Source of the DNA: Adineta ricciae
Lineage: Eukaryota > Rotifera > Eurotatoria > Adinetida > Adinetidae
Length of the DNA: 64,000 bases
Reading direction: 5' to 3'
NCBI GenBank assembly: GCA_905250025.1
Contig: CAJNOJ010000113.1
Span: 62,001-126,000, forward strand
Within the stretch, counting starts at the first letter, position 1; every line of letters starts with the position of its first letter. Below the pieces are notes generated by a model, which saw nothing but the letters and a program-made list of their open reading frames with translations, was not told where the DNA came from and did not search any database. Shown one piece after another: positions 1 to 12,700 of this stretch. The position numbers were made by a program, and so were the translations under genes.

Positions 1-2571
1 CTTGTCGTTGCGCCAGCGGACAAATCCTCACGGTTGACGCGTATCAGCAGACTGGAGTGGATACCAGTAGCAACAACGTCAACTTGACGACGCCATCCTT
101 CGTGATAGACAATCTCATATGTTAACAGTACTTTGGATAGTTGATTGTAGTTCTTAATGATCTTTTTCGCACCAGGATATTGAAGAATTGTTTTATTGGC
201 AACGAATACGTCCATGGGTTGTTGGATACGCTTGTATAATTGACGCGCCCAGGTTATTCGACCTAAATTGGGGGAACAATCAACGATAAAGATCAGGAAA
301 CATGAATTTTACCTGCTACTGGTGGTAAGTCTCGTGAAATCAATGGATCTTTGGCGTGTTTTTGATAAATTTTGGCCACTGTATCTAAATCCTTAGAGTA
401 CTGCTGTAAAATTTTGGCATATTTATCACTGATGCCAATATTTGGTATTTGTAATTTCTCGAAACGTTTCAATGAATCAAGCGCTCGTTCGGTACTTCGA
501 ATGGTGTTGAAATACTTATCAAGAAATTCATTTAAACTCGCATGAAGATCGGATATCGACCGATCGAAGTCGGCCAAGTCATCGTCAACATCCTGTTTAC
601 GTTGATCCAAGAAATCATAATCTTTTTTCTTCATCGACGTTACAATCATATTAAATTTCGAATGGAACGGTGCAATACCTTCTATTTTCGATTCCGCTAA
701 GTGCGAATAGATATTGATTTTCGCGAACATGTCAATGATCTTTTCGCAACGTCGAACAAACGAATCAAATTTGCCGAAGATATACATTTCACTAAAATCA
801 AATTGCCGTTCGGATGGATCAGCTGCTAATTTCGCTTTGGTTGATTGAAAACAACGTTGATATTCAACATTCAATTTAATACAATCACGTAACTTCGATA
901 TGACATGAGCTTGATTTTGCGACCAAATCGTTTGAGTATAATTCTCTGTGACATACATTTTCGATGTTGTTATCATTTGATTGGTGATCTACGAAGGAAT
1001 TTCAGTGGCTTTCTTTATTTCTAACAGAGAAAATTAAACTTACTTTAACGAATAATGATGTCATTCGCTCCGATGTGTTGTAATATTGTGAGATGGAGTG
1101 AATCATTCGTACAGCATTGATTAGGCCGGGAATGCCTTCTAACATTCCAACAGGATCGGAATTATACAGTGGTTCACAGAATTTTTCCAAGGTATACAAG
1201 TATCGGACGTTATCTTTCGCTTCATTAGCGGCATCGGTGATTTTGCCATCTAGAATTTTCCATTGCTATGATGAAAGATTGTAAATTAAGAGAATTTATC
1301 GTCGTTGAAGGAACTTTACTTGAATAAGTTTCGATCGTGCTGTCTGTAAAATTGTTAGTACAGCTTTGACATCTTGACCTTTGATTTGATAGAGGAGAAA
1401 GTTGAATTTTGTCATACGTTTTTTCCAATAGTCAAGTTCAGCACGTGGACCGATATTATCTGCTTCTCGACGAATTTGTTCACTCTCCGCGAGAACCTAT
1501 GATTGAAACAATTCACAGATACGACCAATTTCACAGTCAGAATTCGTTATTACTTTTTCCATCTGTTTAATCCATGTTTTCATTGTTTCTTCGACTGATG
1601 CCAGATGTTCATTATTCGATGCAACAGATATATAATCTCCTGCATGTTGCAATTGTGTTAAATCAATTTTATCACAAGGTTTCAAAAGAATTCGCTCATT
1701 TATGCTTTCTTGGGCGCTGTTCAACATTGCAACAAAGTTATTCAATCGACTGAGGAAATCAACTTTAACCAATTGATTGTTATCTGAGCCTGTTAGTTTT
1801 CCCCAGGTCGTATCAGATGTTTGCAGATATGGTAAATAAATATCAGCGATCGATCGACTCAACGCCTGAAGCAATGGTTCGGTGTTACATTCGAATGTAT
1901 AGAAGCAAACTTCCTAGAAATTCAACAAAAGTAACCTCGAAGAGCAATCAGTCGGTAAGCACATACATTAACAATATTTTGTCCGGTAATTTTTGTTTTA
2001 TTCGAATTTCGCAAGAAGCATAGACAAATTCCGCGTAGACTTTGTTCTTCTAGATTCGCGATCAGTACTTTCGGTTTTGCAGGCTTTAGACCGGCTGTAT
2101 TGGTACGCGTGGTATACGGCGAGTAACCACGGCGATGTGAATCAGCTAAAATACGTCGTAAACATGTCGATCATGCAAGCAGAGAAGCAAGGATTTACTT
2201 TCATTGTGCTGAACTTCAGGTTCTTGGTAGAAAAAGACCAAATATTGGTTCCCATTGACCTCGAAAAACTCGTCTATGAGATTAAACTACAAACAAACCA
2301 ATTCTAATCTAGGAATTGCAAAGAAATCGAATAGCATACATTTTGACTTTCGACGACATTGTCTTCGACTTCGGATCGATCGATGCCAAGTCGTGTTGCA
2401 ATAATATCAAATAAATGTCGATGTGTTTCATCAAGAGTTGCTCGTTTTTGATCTCGTTCATCGCGGATACGTTGCTAAAACAGACGAACTTCCTCAAAAT
2501 GAGCCGAATCATTGACAAAAACTTACTGCAAGTTCCGCCGCCGAAACATTCGGCCTCGTGCGTGTCATCAT
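1..2571 (-). CDS. DNAH5: Axonemal outer-arm dynein heavy chain, DNAH5/DNAH8 type (5' part, partial)
   Basis: Motor-protein heavy chain of the ciliary outer dynein arm; this part is the N-terminal tail (DHC_N1), which binds other chains and the doublet, not the AAA motor. Nine exons on the minus strand keep frame: 2571-2527, 2474-2340, 2286-2199, 2145-1967, 1913-1554, 1496-1320, 1265-1044, 988-313, 262-1 (714 codons plus 2 nt). Recognised from remembered DNAH5/8 sequence: [25 protein letters not shown] followed by [45 protein letters not shown] and [15 protein letters not shown], in family order. The start is the double ATG at 2571, six bases after an acceptor-like AG (2579-2578). The rest of the gene lies beyond the left edge. 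DNAH5 versus DNAH8 orthology cannot be settled here; many invertebrates have one gene for both. Confidence 0.9.
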
Positions 2572-3867
2572 CTTGACCTAAATGGTGCTCAACTTCGTTG
2601 TTGTAACTTTTCTTCTAGAACAACATCAAGACTAAATATTATGCTTACTCCGCACTAATATTTCATGGCAATGAATCAAACAATAACATTGAGAACTTTC
2701 TGTTTTATTTTATATGAATGTATATATGCGTTGTTAGGTGCGTTGATGTGTGTACGTTAAAGAACAGACGAAGAAATTGAAGATTTCTCTCTCGTCCAAT
2801 TTAAATGAGAAATAGAAAGAAAAACACAAATGTATATGTTAATCAGACATGTTACGAGGAAGAAAGAGAAAGAAACTTTGATCACTTTCGTCGAATTTGC
2901 AATTAAAGACAAATCATCTTAATCAAAATGTTAAGGAGAAGAAAGACTTGAATGATTTGTATGTACACACTCATCCTCTTGAATAATTCAAGATGTTTAT
3001 CTTTGTAAAAGAAAACGCACATTTGCTCTCTTTTTCTTAGTTATTGTTTTCTTTGTCTTGTCATTTCAAATACTTGATACTGTCGATGTTCTCTCGAGTA
3101 GATGGGATCGAAATGAAGATGAATTGGGTTATTGTTACCATGGTAGTACGCGTTTCTTTAGATTATGAATGCTACTCAATGGTTTCTTCAATTATTATAA
3201 TTGATCTTAAAAAAATAACAAAGAATGAAACTTTTTTTATTTCAACATTGTAAAAGTAGCTGTTTGGAGTTGGTAATGATTGTAAATTTGTATTTTCTCT
3301 TTTCTATTGACATTCGATATTCGATCAGAGGGTGAGCGAGAGAGAGAGAGAGAGAGACGGCGAAGAAAAAACCTATTAACTTATTGGCAAAATGTGATTA
3401 ATTCTGTCATTGTTATGTAAAATGCTATGACAACGATTAGAAAATGTAGAGTAAATGTGTAATAACACATGATTTTCTCAATAAACGTGATTCTCAATTA
3501 GTGAGTCAATCATTCGAAGAGCGAAGCGCGATGAAAAAAAAAGAATTTTCATCAATCGAAAGATGCCGCTAAGTGATTCCATGTTTGCAATCCAGATAAG
3601 TTTCGAATGTTTAATTTTGTTACACATAAGCACTGTCGATATATTCTATACGCCCATTTAACATACATCTTTTGAGAACATGTTATTTATTATTGCCTTA
3701 GAAAGAAAGTCTGTCTGATTACAGATATCGCTGTGCACAGCCTTCTGCTGCTTATTCCGCTCGGAAATTATACTTAACATCTATAATGACGTTTAATGAA
3801 ATATGTAACAACATAAAGACATTTCATAAATAGTGTAAGAGACTTTCTCACGATGAAGACTAAGATG
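2572..3867. other. Intergenic between dynein 5' end and GPCR 3' end
   Basis: No convincing coding exon. It should hold the promoter and 5' leader of the dynein gene and the 3' end of the GPCR gene. The ORF at 3044-3253 (+) has no recognisable motif or coding character. A GA microsatellite lies at 3338-3357. Confidence 0.5.
3338..3357. repeat. (GA)n microsatellite
   Basis: A perfect GA dinucleotide run of about 20 bp, in the intergenic stretch downstream of the GPCR gene. Confidence 0.9.
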
Positions 3868-5400
3868 TCAAAGTAATTCATTGGAAGGAATCAGATTCCC
3901 ATCATCCGTTGGATTTTGTACTATGATCGTCGGTAAATTATCGATAATTAGAGATTTCTTCTCATGGAGTTGACTACCATTGAATTGATGATAAGAAAGT
4001 TTCGCTGCAGTTGTTGACGTTGTTCGGCCACCAACGCCACCATTAATGCCCATCAATTGTTTGGCAGTATACTCTCGATTGAAATACACGGCATCCGATC
4101 GACGATCCTTGTTTGCATAACGACAATCGTCGCATAGGAGAAGTAAACTCTGTCGGAATTTTGTTGACATCACTGAATACAACAAGGGATTGATCTATAG
4201 AAAAATACGAAATATATATGATGATGATCGTAATTATTGTTTAGACGCAGGCACAAGTCTAAATACTGTTTACACAGTAATAATCATTTTGCTTGTCGTG
4301 AAAATTACATGTCTTCTAGGACAGACTTGTATTTGAGGTCTTGACAAACTTACTGCTGAATTAAGATATAAGAATGAGCGTGTGATGATGGCGATGAAGG
4401 AATATTTGTGGAAGCCGATGGCAGCGATCTCTTCGAATTGGTACCGTTGATGTACATAAGCCCAGATTTTGTATGGAATGATAAATATGAAGAATGTTAG
4501 GATCAATGTGATGAGCAGTTTCGCTACTTGACGACGGTAACGCGTAACAATTGAATTGTCACGTAAGAGTGCTTCGCGACTGAATAATATACAACAAATC
4601 GAGAAATGCCAATAGCAGAGCATTAAGAAAATGAAAATATATAAATATAGTGTACACAAAATCAAGTAAATATTTTTCCATGATTTAGGAAACTCAGTGA
4701 AACCTAAAAGATGGAAACGTTTCTTAAAATATCAACGTCTGTATATTTAATTTACATGTTACAATTGTTTCACCATAGATAGATTGAGCAGTTCCTGTTT
4801 TCGAATACCAAAAGAAAGGTATGGAAACTAAACATGACAGAATCCAAATGAAAACGACAATAGGCAATGTTCGAAATAATGTAAATCGAAGTGCAGATGT
4901 CTAAATCAAAACAGACATACATGTCACATGCGATTCTAAATGCTTTTTCTCCTGTACTTTCAATGGTTGACAAATAGCAACGTATCGCTCATAACTGATC
5001 GCCATGATAGTCAACACTGAACATGTCGATGTTACATTTTGTACAAATGGACCAAAACTACCTAAAAGAAAAAAACGAATTCCTCATCCTTCGAAACTGC
5101 TCCGAAAACAAAACACATACACATAAATTTTCCCAGGCGATGTTTATCTTCGCCATATAGATGTTGATAACCTTCCGGCGTACAAAATATTAACAGAAAT
5201 AAATCAGCCATGGATAAATTTGTCAAGAGAAGATTCGTAGCACTACGCATGTTGCGGTACCGCGTTACGATAACAATCACCAGGATATTTCCAGTAACTC
5301 CAAATAGTAAAATAATAGTGTAGAAAATACACGCTGTCGTTTGCACACCGGGCAACCATTGCACATAATCAATGGTATGATTACTTTCATTAGAGAACAT
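3868..5400 (-). CDS. Rhodopsin-family (class A) peptide-type G-protein-coupled receptor
   Basis: Seven-transmembrane receptor expected at the plasma membrane. Five exons keep frame: 5400-5121, 5061-4958, 4900-4756, 4703-4354, 4194-3868 (401 residues). Seen: N-glycosylation sites NES and NHT before TM1; TM1 with GNILV; TM2 with LSMADLFLL; the TM3 end SYERYVAIC (ERY in place of DRY); TM4 ending in SIPFFWYS; a cysteine in extracellular loop 2; a long TM5; TM6 with FIFIIPYKIW (F-x-x-P in place of CWxP); TM7 NSAINPLLY made by joining exons 4 and 5; then a Ser/Asn-rich cytoplasmic tail. The TM2/TM3/TM7 signatures resemble the TRH / growth-hormone-secretagogue / neuromedin receptor group, but the ligand cannot be deduced. 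ATG 5400 gives a normal extracellular N-terminus; an upstream leader exon is possible. Confidence 0.88.
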
Positions 5401-7422
5401 GTTGGTTTTTAAAGTAGAGAGATTAGTCTAAAATACCATGCCATTAAGAGATCTAGTGTGATAGATGCTGTTCTAAGAAAAGAACAAAACAGAAATTCAT
5501 TTCGCGACCCTTGTTCATCTTGGTGAAATTGTATGGAATAGGAGAAAGGAAATGGAGAGGCATATAATTAAAAAACGAAATCCGATCTGCTCTTATTTCA
5601 TAAATACAGGTGCTTTCTAAACCTCGAAGCTAGAGTATCTACTGCAGTCTCTCTCGCAGACTGAGTTCTGAAAAACTGAAGCATCCTCGCGATATTTTCC
5701 TTTGTGTATGGTTATGTCGATGATTGACAAGGTTAATAATGCAAAAAGTATTGACCGTCAAAAACATCAATGTGAGGAAAATCCCTAACGAATGACACAT
5801 ATAATTATTCGACTTCGATGAGCATTGCTCGAGAGGAATACTTTTGTCAAAAAGTTGACAAGTACTATTTTTTTTTGTCTCGATAAAACGAACAATACAA
5901 AAAAAATCGAAAGATCGGCAGCATCCGACAGGAGTCTTCAATTGAGAAAAAGAAAAGAATACAATGATCTTTTTTGATTTCATCTTCTTGAAAAGTTCGA
6001 GCTAGAAGAATGTTCATCGATGACGTGCTGTGAAAGTTTTCTTTTATATCTTGTCAAGGATTTCTTTGACGTAGAAGGAGGAGTAAACACGACTTCTATT
6101 CAAATGTAAATTATATGAAAAATTTCGTCTATCTATTCTAATGACGTCAATCAAGGCAATCTTGTGACTCCTGAGAAAATCTCGTTTCTTTCGTCAAAAA
6201 TTTATTACTGAGAAATTAAAAAAATCTTACTTTATTATACATTAGTTCATCTCTTAGCTCAAAGTTAGCTACTTTTCTTTGTCTCATCATATTTTCTATT
6301 CCAGAATCTGAACTCTACTTTGCCTTGAGATAAACTGAGAACGAAAGAAAAACGACACCGAAAGTGCATTGAACTAATCAAATTTTCTAACCTTGTGTGG
6401 CTACTACTCAAAGGCAAAGTAACGACGTTATTTTGCTAATTCCGATCCAGACCATGACTATTCTGATCAAACGATTGATTAGAATATAAATGATCGAATC
6501 GATAGTCATGTCGATCTATTGTAAGAAAAAGAAAGAAATGTTTAGAAACTTTCACAGACAAGGAACTACGAAAATTGCTCACGGCGATAATATATTCTTG
6601 TTTTCTCTTCAATAATTAGTATATAATGTATTTCATCTCCTTTCTCGAAGAGAAAAATTAGTCACATTTCAATAACAAACTAGTTATTTACCATCTGATA
6701 TATTGACAGGGAAGATTTCACTTTTATACAATCGAGTGCATTGTCTTCGTACCGACTGGTAATGAACAAAGACGAATCTGAATAATAAATGAGACTCCAG
6801 GCTATTCCGATGTCTCCGAACGTCCTCCTGGACTAGGAAGAATTTTTAGCACAAAACCTAATTGCCTGGTGAAGTTGCGCTGATGGGAAGCCCTTTTTTT
6901 ATCGACAGAAACCTTTTTTCTTTCTACTCGAATATAAATTCAACTAATTACGCCTAAATTCATCAACTAAAAGATTTTCTTCTTATCCTGTCTTAAACCT
7001 AAACATGATTAGGATACTTCCAGATATAAGTGACGTACATGATTATTTCATGAAACAAATAAATACTTTACTATTTCATATAAACTTTTCAACATTTCGT
7101 CGATATTTTATTCATCTTTCACTTTCGTCAGAATCATCATTCATGAAATAATTAATGGGACAAAATTGCCCCTAGGATAAATAGCATCACTTTGCCACAA
7201 ACGTACTATTCAATCAAACGACACGTATAAATAGAAACAGAAGACTGATAATCAATTCGATCAAAAGTACGACTCCATGATGAAAAACTGAATCCATTGA
7301 AATCCATTTGAAGCCCAGTCTGTTATATCGCACAATCCGTCGCATCGAAATTTAATTAGACAACTTCTCATTACACAGATGACATACGACACGTTGCACT
7401 GTGAAGAGAAAGAGAGAAAACG
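5401..7422. other. Intergenic, no supported gene
   Basis: This AT-rich stretch lies between the divergent 5' ends of the GPCR gene (minus) and the sacsin locus (plus). I see no recognisable exon, tRNA or transposon. A 114-codon minus ORF at 5639-5983 has one hydrophobic stretch but no family resemblance and simple-sequence content. Confidence 0.5.
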
Positions 7423-7612
7423 ATGCCAGCATTCAAAAATACTAAATACAACACACCCGATTCGGCTTCTGACAGAATACGTTGTTCTAGTCAAAAGTCA
7501 ACGTATGAAAAATGTCGAATTCATCATCCTGTTGACAAACAAACGCTATTTTTCACACGTTCGCTCGTTCATTTATCAAAATATCAGGGACATCTGCATC
7601 GACTAATGCGAG
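7423..7612 (+). CDS. Candidate sacsin alternative first exon (head 1)
   Basis: ATG at 7423 opens 63 codons plus one base, ending at a good donor (G|gtaaag at 7612/7613). The peptide is Ser/Lys/His-rich (NTPDSASDRIRCSSQKSTYE and onward) and ends in phase 1, the phase needed by the acceptor at 13795. No other downstream plus-strand exon would accept it. It is the most distant and least certain of the upstream heads; the frame also stays open past the donor to about 7656. Confidence 0.4.
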
Positions 7613-9563
7613 GTAAAGTTGATATCATCTCGATTACTTCTCATGGTCGTTTCTAACTTCTTGTGTATGAATGTTAAATATCAATGCATGCGAAGCTTTG
7701 AATAAGTATTGACAAAAGAGTCAAATAAGTATATCTTTTTCTTTTATCAAATATTGACTCGCATCAGATGAATTACAGGCAATCAAAGTGATAATCTACG
7801 AGATATTCCCAATGCATTGTGAACATGTGCATGTAATCCATTTGAAATTCTTAGTAATCACACATGATTTCTCTCTTTTATTTGAACACCATTGTACATA
7901 TCTTAACCGTTTCCTGTTCTAATCTATTTGAAATTCGCTATTGACCCTCATTTTCTTGCTGCATTTTCCATTGCCAAGTCTTAATTAACGGCTGGAGTAA
8001 TATGCTTTGCTATTCGTAAGGGTAGGAACTTCTAATGTTCAATGATCTTGTCATTACAATGAAAATATAAAAAAAGACACGTATAGGCGCATTTGATTCC
8101 TGAACAGTTTCACACAATTAAGAGGCTCGAGACATTCATTGTGTTTCGTTTGAATTATTTCATGAAATGAAGAATCGAAACGGAAAAAGTTGAAGGATCA
8201 ACAGATTAAACGCAATGATTTCGTTTTTCCAACATCATCATAGTCGACACTTCGTTCTTTGTTTGCAAATACAAAAGAAATCGAGACGTTTTTCTTTTGT
8301 ATGTAAAGTGTTCGAAGTATTATTTTTTCTTCTTTATCTTCGTCAAGTGTTTAACCTCAAATTTAAAGTAGAAGTTGAGAAAAAAAAGAAAACGAACTCG
8401 AAGCAATATTCTTTCCGACGACAAACTTGAAAACGAAAATTCAAAACGTTTGTTTATTATTATTGTTTTTTCGTGAGAAGAACACGAGCCAAACGTTCGA
8501 TGATTAACCCTATTCCACCGATGACAGTTATCTCAGTTTATTTTTCTCACTCTTTATTTATACACCAAGGTTGAATATTCCCATCTAGACAGTATTTATT
8601 GACATACATGCTGAATTAATATCAGATATGAAGTATATGCATTATAGAAAATAATCGATTTTGAAGGACCAAAGGAATATAATTTCACTGCTTCATCTGA
8701 TGATACACATCGATCGGAAGAAAAGTAAATCGAATGATCCTTATGAGACCAATCGACTGATACATACGTACGCAAATATATATAAATACATAAATGTATG
8801 TGTGTGCTTCGAAATAGTAGTTCAGTGCATAAATTATTCATTCTGGTGTTCGCACCCAATAAAGCACATGTTGATTGTCTGACTTTTTTTTATTCATATT
8901 GTATTTACTGTTCATGATGCGAACAATTTTAGAAGGCACGTCGTTAATATTAAAAAAAAATCATTAGTTCCCAGTGTCTAGCATTGATCTTCTTAAGTGA
9001 CAGAAAGAACAAGAAAAGTCATTCATAATGACCGTCTGTCCAAGCTCAATCGAATAGCTGTACACATAATATCTCGTATTTATTCGCGATAATCTAGGTG
9101 AGAATGAACAAATGTTTTTCTTTCATCAACGACATGTTTTGAAAAGTTGTCCTAATTTAGATCTTTTATTTGTCTAGTTATCATTAAGACATTTATTTTA
9201 TCTCATTTGTGTACATTAGTACTCTTCGCATTTTCTCTCTCTCCTTCTACGTTTCGCCGTGCATTAAAGCAATAACCACAATTATTCTGCACGTTACATT
9301 GTACAAAAGAACGAAAATACTCTCCGCTTCTGTACACGTATACGTACATACGGAAGAAAAGGCGAAGAAGAAGAAGAAGAGAGACAGAAAAAGAAAAAGA
9401 AAAGGAGACAAAAAAGCCGGTTCGTTTCTTCGACGTACGCTTGCGTTGTATCGATCATATCGTCGTCATTGGTACTACCCGTCTTGGATCGTCGTCATTA
9501 TAGAGTTAACCTTCGATTTTGAATGTTTCAAATCTCATCATTTCCACATTGATAACTATAATT
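7613..9563. other. Intron or intergenic stretch between sacsin heads 1 and 2
   Basis: No coding exon is supported. The ORFs at 8215-8430, 8596-8859 and 8661-8882 are composed of simple AT-rich sequence. The purine-rich stretch 9355-9415 translates to a Lys/Arg run that is probably not coding. Promoter sequence for head 2 is expected here. Confidence 0.45.
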
Positions 9564-9738
9564 ATGATGCGAAAATTTCGTCGAATCTTTCGTGCACCCT
9601 CAACTCCGCCATCCGCCGCAGCACCGACTAAAGATGAAACTATGCACAAGACGCATAGCTGTGACTCAACGTTGGACGACGATGCGTCATACGTCAAGAA
9701 GAGATCATCGCCTGTGACCAATTGTTCGAATTCGGCAG
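9564..9738 (+). CDS. SACS: Sacsin alternative first exon (head 2)
   Basis: Opens with a double ATG (MMRKFRRIFRAPSTPPSAAA) and continues Ser/Thr-rich for 58 codons plus one base, ending at the donor G|gtaaaag. Joined in phase 1 to the acceptor at 13795 it gives a continuous 3575-residue sacsin reading frame. The basic N-terminus with alternating Arg and hydrophobic residues could be an amphipathic membrane or mitochondrial-type targeting stretch, which is only a guess. The ORF continues upstream to 9519 from a non-ATG codon, so 9564 is the start chosen. Confidence 0.6.
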
Positions 9739-12700
9739 GTAAAAGAAAGAAAAATATATATATGAAAGATTCGAATGTTTTCAGTTTTTTTCTTGTTTTC
9801 GATTCCATTGAGATTACACGTCAAGGTGAATTTGCTTTCGTGTGTGCATTTATAAGTTTTCTACATTTGCGTTTTTGCGTTTTTTTTTAAAGTCATTTCA
9901 TCTGTATCAGTTGGCCGATTGTGATCTGACAGGGATATGCACGGTTAACTTATGTAGGGAGGTAAGAGCGTACGATCAATGGAGAATGTGACTACTCATT
10001 TTCTATTCAATCTTTGATCATTGAAGATATAATGATCATTTCTAATTAGGTTTTGTTGATTGTTCACACATAGTTGTAGTCATACGTATAATGTCCGGAT
10101 AAAGAATTTCTTTGATCGTTTAAGAGAATAGAGAGGAAAGAAATCCAGACACACACAAAACATCTGGTGGTGTTAGTCAACCGACATAATATACTCTCAT
10201 TTACCATCGTCTTGTATATAAATATTCTTCTTAGTTACACAGCGTACTATTCGAGATATGTTTGTATATATTGCGTGGGCTTGCGTTCGAACATTCTCAC
10301 AAAACACGCGTACAAGGATAGTAACAGTCATATGGCTTCGGTACGATCGAGGCAATGATGATGTGAGATATTGATAGTAATAAATGAAACGTATTCTTCA
10401 CCTTTAACATTTGACGCATCGAGGTGAAGACAAGTATTGTATACAGAGAGAGAATAATAGATAAAGAAATACGTACATGCTTCCATATGACTACGTTGGA
10501 GAAAAGAAAACGAGAGATTTATCACTCGTGATCAGCTGATTGTATCTCTAAGCAACTAGATAAGAGATTTTGCTCTTGACAATCAAGTAAAAAAGATGAA
10601 AGATTTTCAATTAAAAACAAGGTTATCTCTAACCAAAATCGATTTCCTCTAGTGATATGAAAGAGAAAAAGTTATGCTAATCTTTTTTTCCAAGATATGA
10701 ATGTCTCGAGGAAACCTTTCGAGAAGTCATAGTTCGATGCGATACCGTCAATTGAATCGACCTAGCTGAGAAGAATATATCGTTTTCACTCGACGTAAGT
10801 GTAATATGTATCTACGTTTATACAACGTAAATTGAGTACTTCGAAGTTGGTTATTTGATATCGATTTTCGCGTCTTTTTCTTGTCGTTATATGGATCAAA
10901 ATCGGATCAATACACTTGTCTAGTATATATAATACATCGACGTACGAATTACTATTGATGTGCACAGGATACGTTATTCACACGTCTTCAAGCAACCGAA
11001 TCTGTCGAGGATAAAAGGAAGAAAAAGACGAGAAGAGTAATCGTCAATAACAGGTATTTGAGAATTTTTCTTAGATACATATTCTTCTTTCTTTTTTGCC
11101 ATCTGTCTCCTATCTTTACAGAACACTGTGTCGTAATTGAGAATACATAGAATATATTGAATAAACAGTCGAAATATACAATTAAATAAATCGACAATGG
11201 ATGAACAAAGTTAAAACAATTGTGTTGATAACCTCTCTCTCTCTCTTCCTCATCTGCGAAGTCTTTCTCTTCACGTTTATTTCTAAAGAAAACAAGAAAT
11301 CATGCTTCATCTTCTTCCGTTTATGTTTCTCTCGTGCAGACATAAAATCCCTCGTATGCATTTAGGAGAAGTAAAATGGCACAAGCGAGTCAATGACGAC
11401 GAAGAAGAATAATAACCACATTTGATTTTCTTCCTATTGTGTGCATGTTTTGCTTAGTTTTATTAAACAAGCAAAGTTCTCTTCTCGTTTGTGTATGTTT
11501 GTGAGAAGTCAAAAGTAGAGATCTGCATTTTTGATCGTACGTTGACGGTTTTACTTGTGGTTTTAACCGCCAATGAAGAATTCCCGACGCAAGCGAAAAC
11601 GGCTATTTGCATCTGTACCTACTCAACACGGTGAGATTGTTTTTTGTCTAATAATCGCAATCGAGGCCCTTTTAGTCACATGCAGTAATCGAAAACAAAA
11701 ATTTTCGTTTGTATAGTCAAATCAGCATAGTTTTCTTTTGGGTAACATTTGATCTTTTTCTCTATTCATGCATACCGTAGCCAAAAAATAATCCCATACC
11801 TTTGCATTTCTTTTTCTTTCGATTTGTTACTTATACAAGACATTTAAGTGCACTTTAATATTGAAAAAGGAGGTATTTTCTTCGGGTAAATTTTTTATTG
11901 TTAGCTTATCTCACATTCGCTTTTCAATTTCTCATTTTTCATGTATGTAGAGGGATTAATGATTGATTGTTTGATCGTTGCATATATCCGATAGAAATAA
12001 ATCCTGTCGAATTCAAATCTCATGGAACAGGGCGCATTTTCTGCGAGGAGGAAACTCATGACCGTGTGTGTGTATTTTGTGAATCAGCGTTTACCTTTTT
12101 TCTTTTCCACACACTTTCAGCGAGAAATCGACGCCTTTTTCTTCTGTAAGTAGATAAGTAGCTGACGTGTTTCATATGCATGTCATCGCCCGAGACTATT
12201 GGACGAGGAGAAACTCTTTTGTGAGTATTTATAGTAGAACAATCCTCAAATGATTTGTTATCTTCTTTTTGGTTCTCGCGCGCAGACGTCTAGAAGGTTA
12301 AATCAAATACCGAATAGGTTTCGATATCTCCTTGCCGTTTAGACTTTCGAATCTGAATCACACATTTGTTTTGTTTTTCATTACCTTTCTAAAAACCAAA
12401 CCTTGAAGTTGTACATCATATCGAATAGTAAAATCAAAGATAAATAGTAGTAAACATTGTGACTCGCATTTCGATGCGTTATGTCGTTGTTCGAGTACAC
12501 CAAAGAAAACATGATATGGTTATACGTATCTATAGTGATTTACTATTTGTGCTATAAACTTTCGATCTATTTATGGCATATGATCGTCGATATTTATTAT
12601 CATAGAACGAGTAAGATTTCGTTTGTTTTCGACAGATATGTGTAGCATTCATTCGAAAAACTATGGTGCTGGATGAGTGTTCGCGTTATTTATTCTTAGT

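Noticed and set aside
1993-2307. Open frame of 104 codons on the plus strand
   Set aside because: It is antisense to two dynein exons (2286-2199 and 2145-1967) whose translation matches the family in order, so it is a shadow.
5639-5983. Minus-strand 114-codon ORF with a hydrophobic segment upstream of the GPCR
   Set aside because: Compositionally simple, non-ATG-like context, no motif, and not connectable in phase to GPCR exon 1.
12180-12220. Short ATG frame starting MSSPETIGRGE as another sacsin head
   Set aside because: The donor after it (gtgagt) leaves in phase 2, which does not fit the acceptor at 13795.
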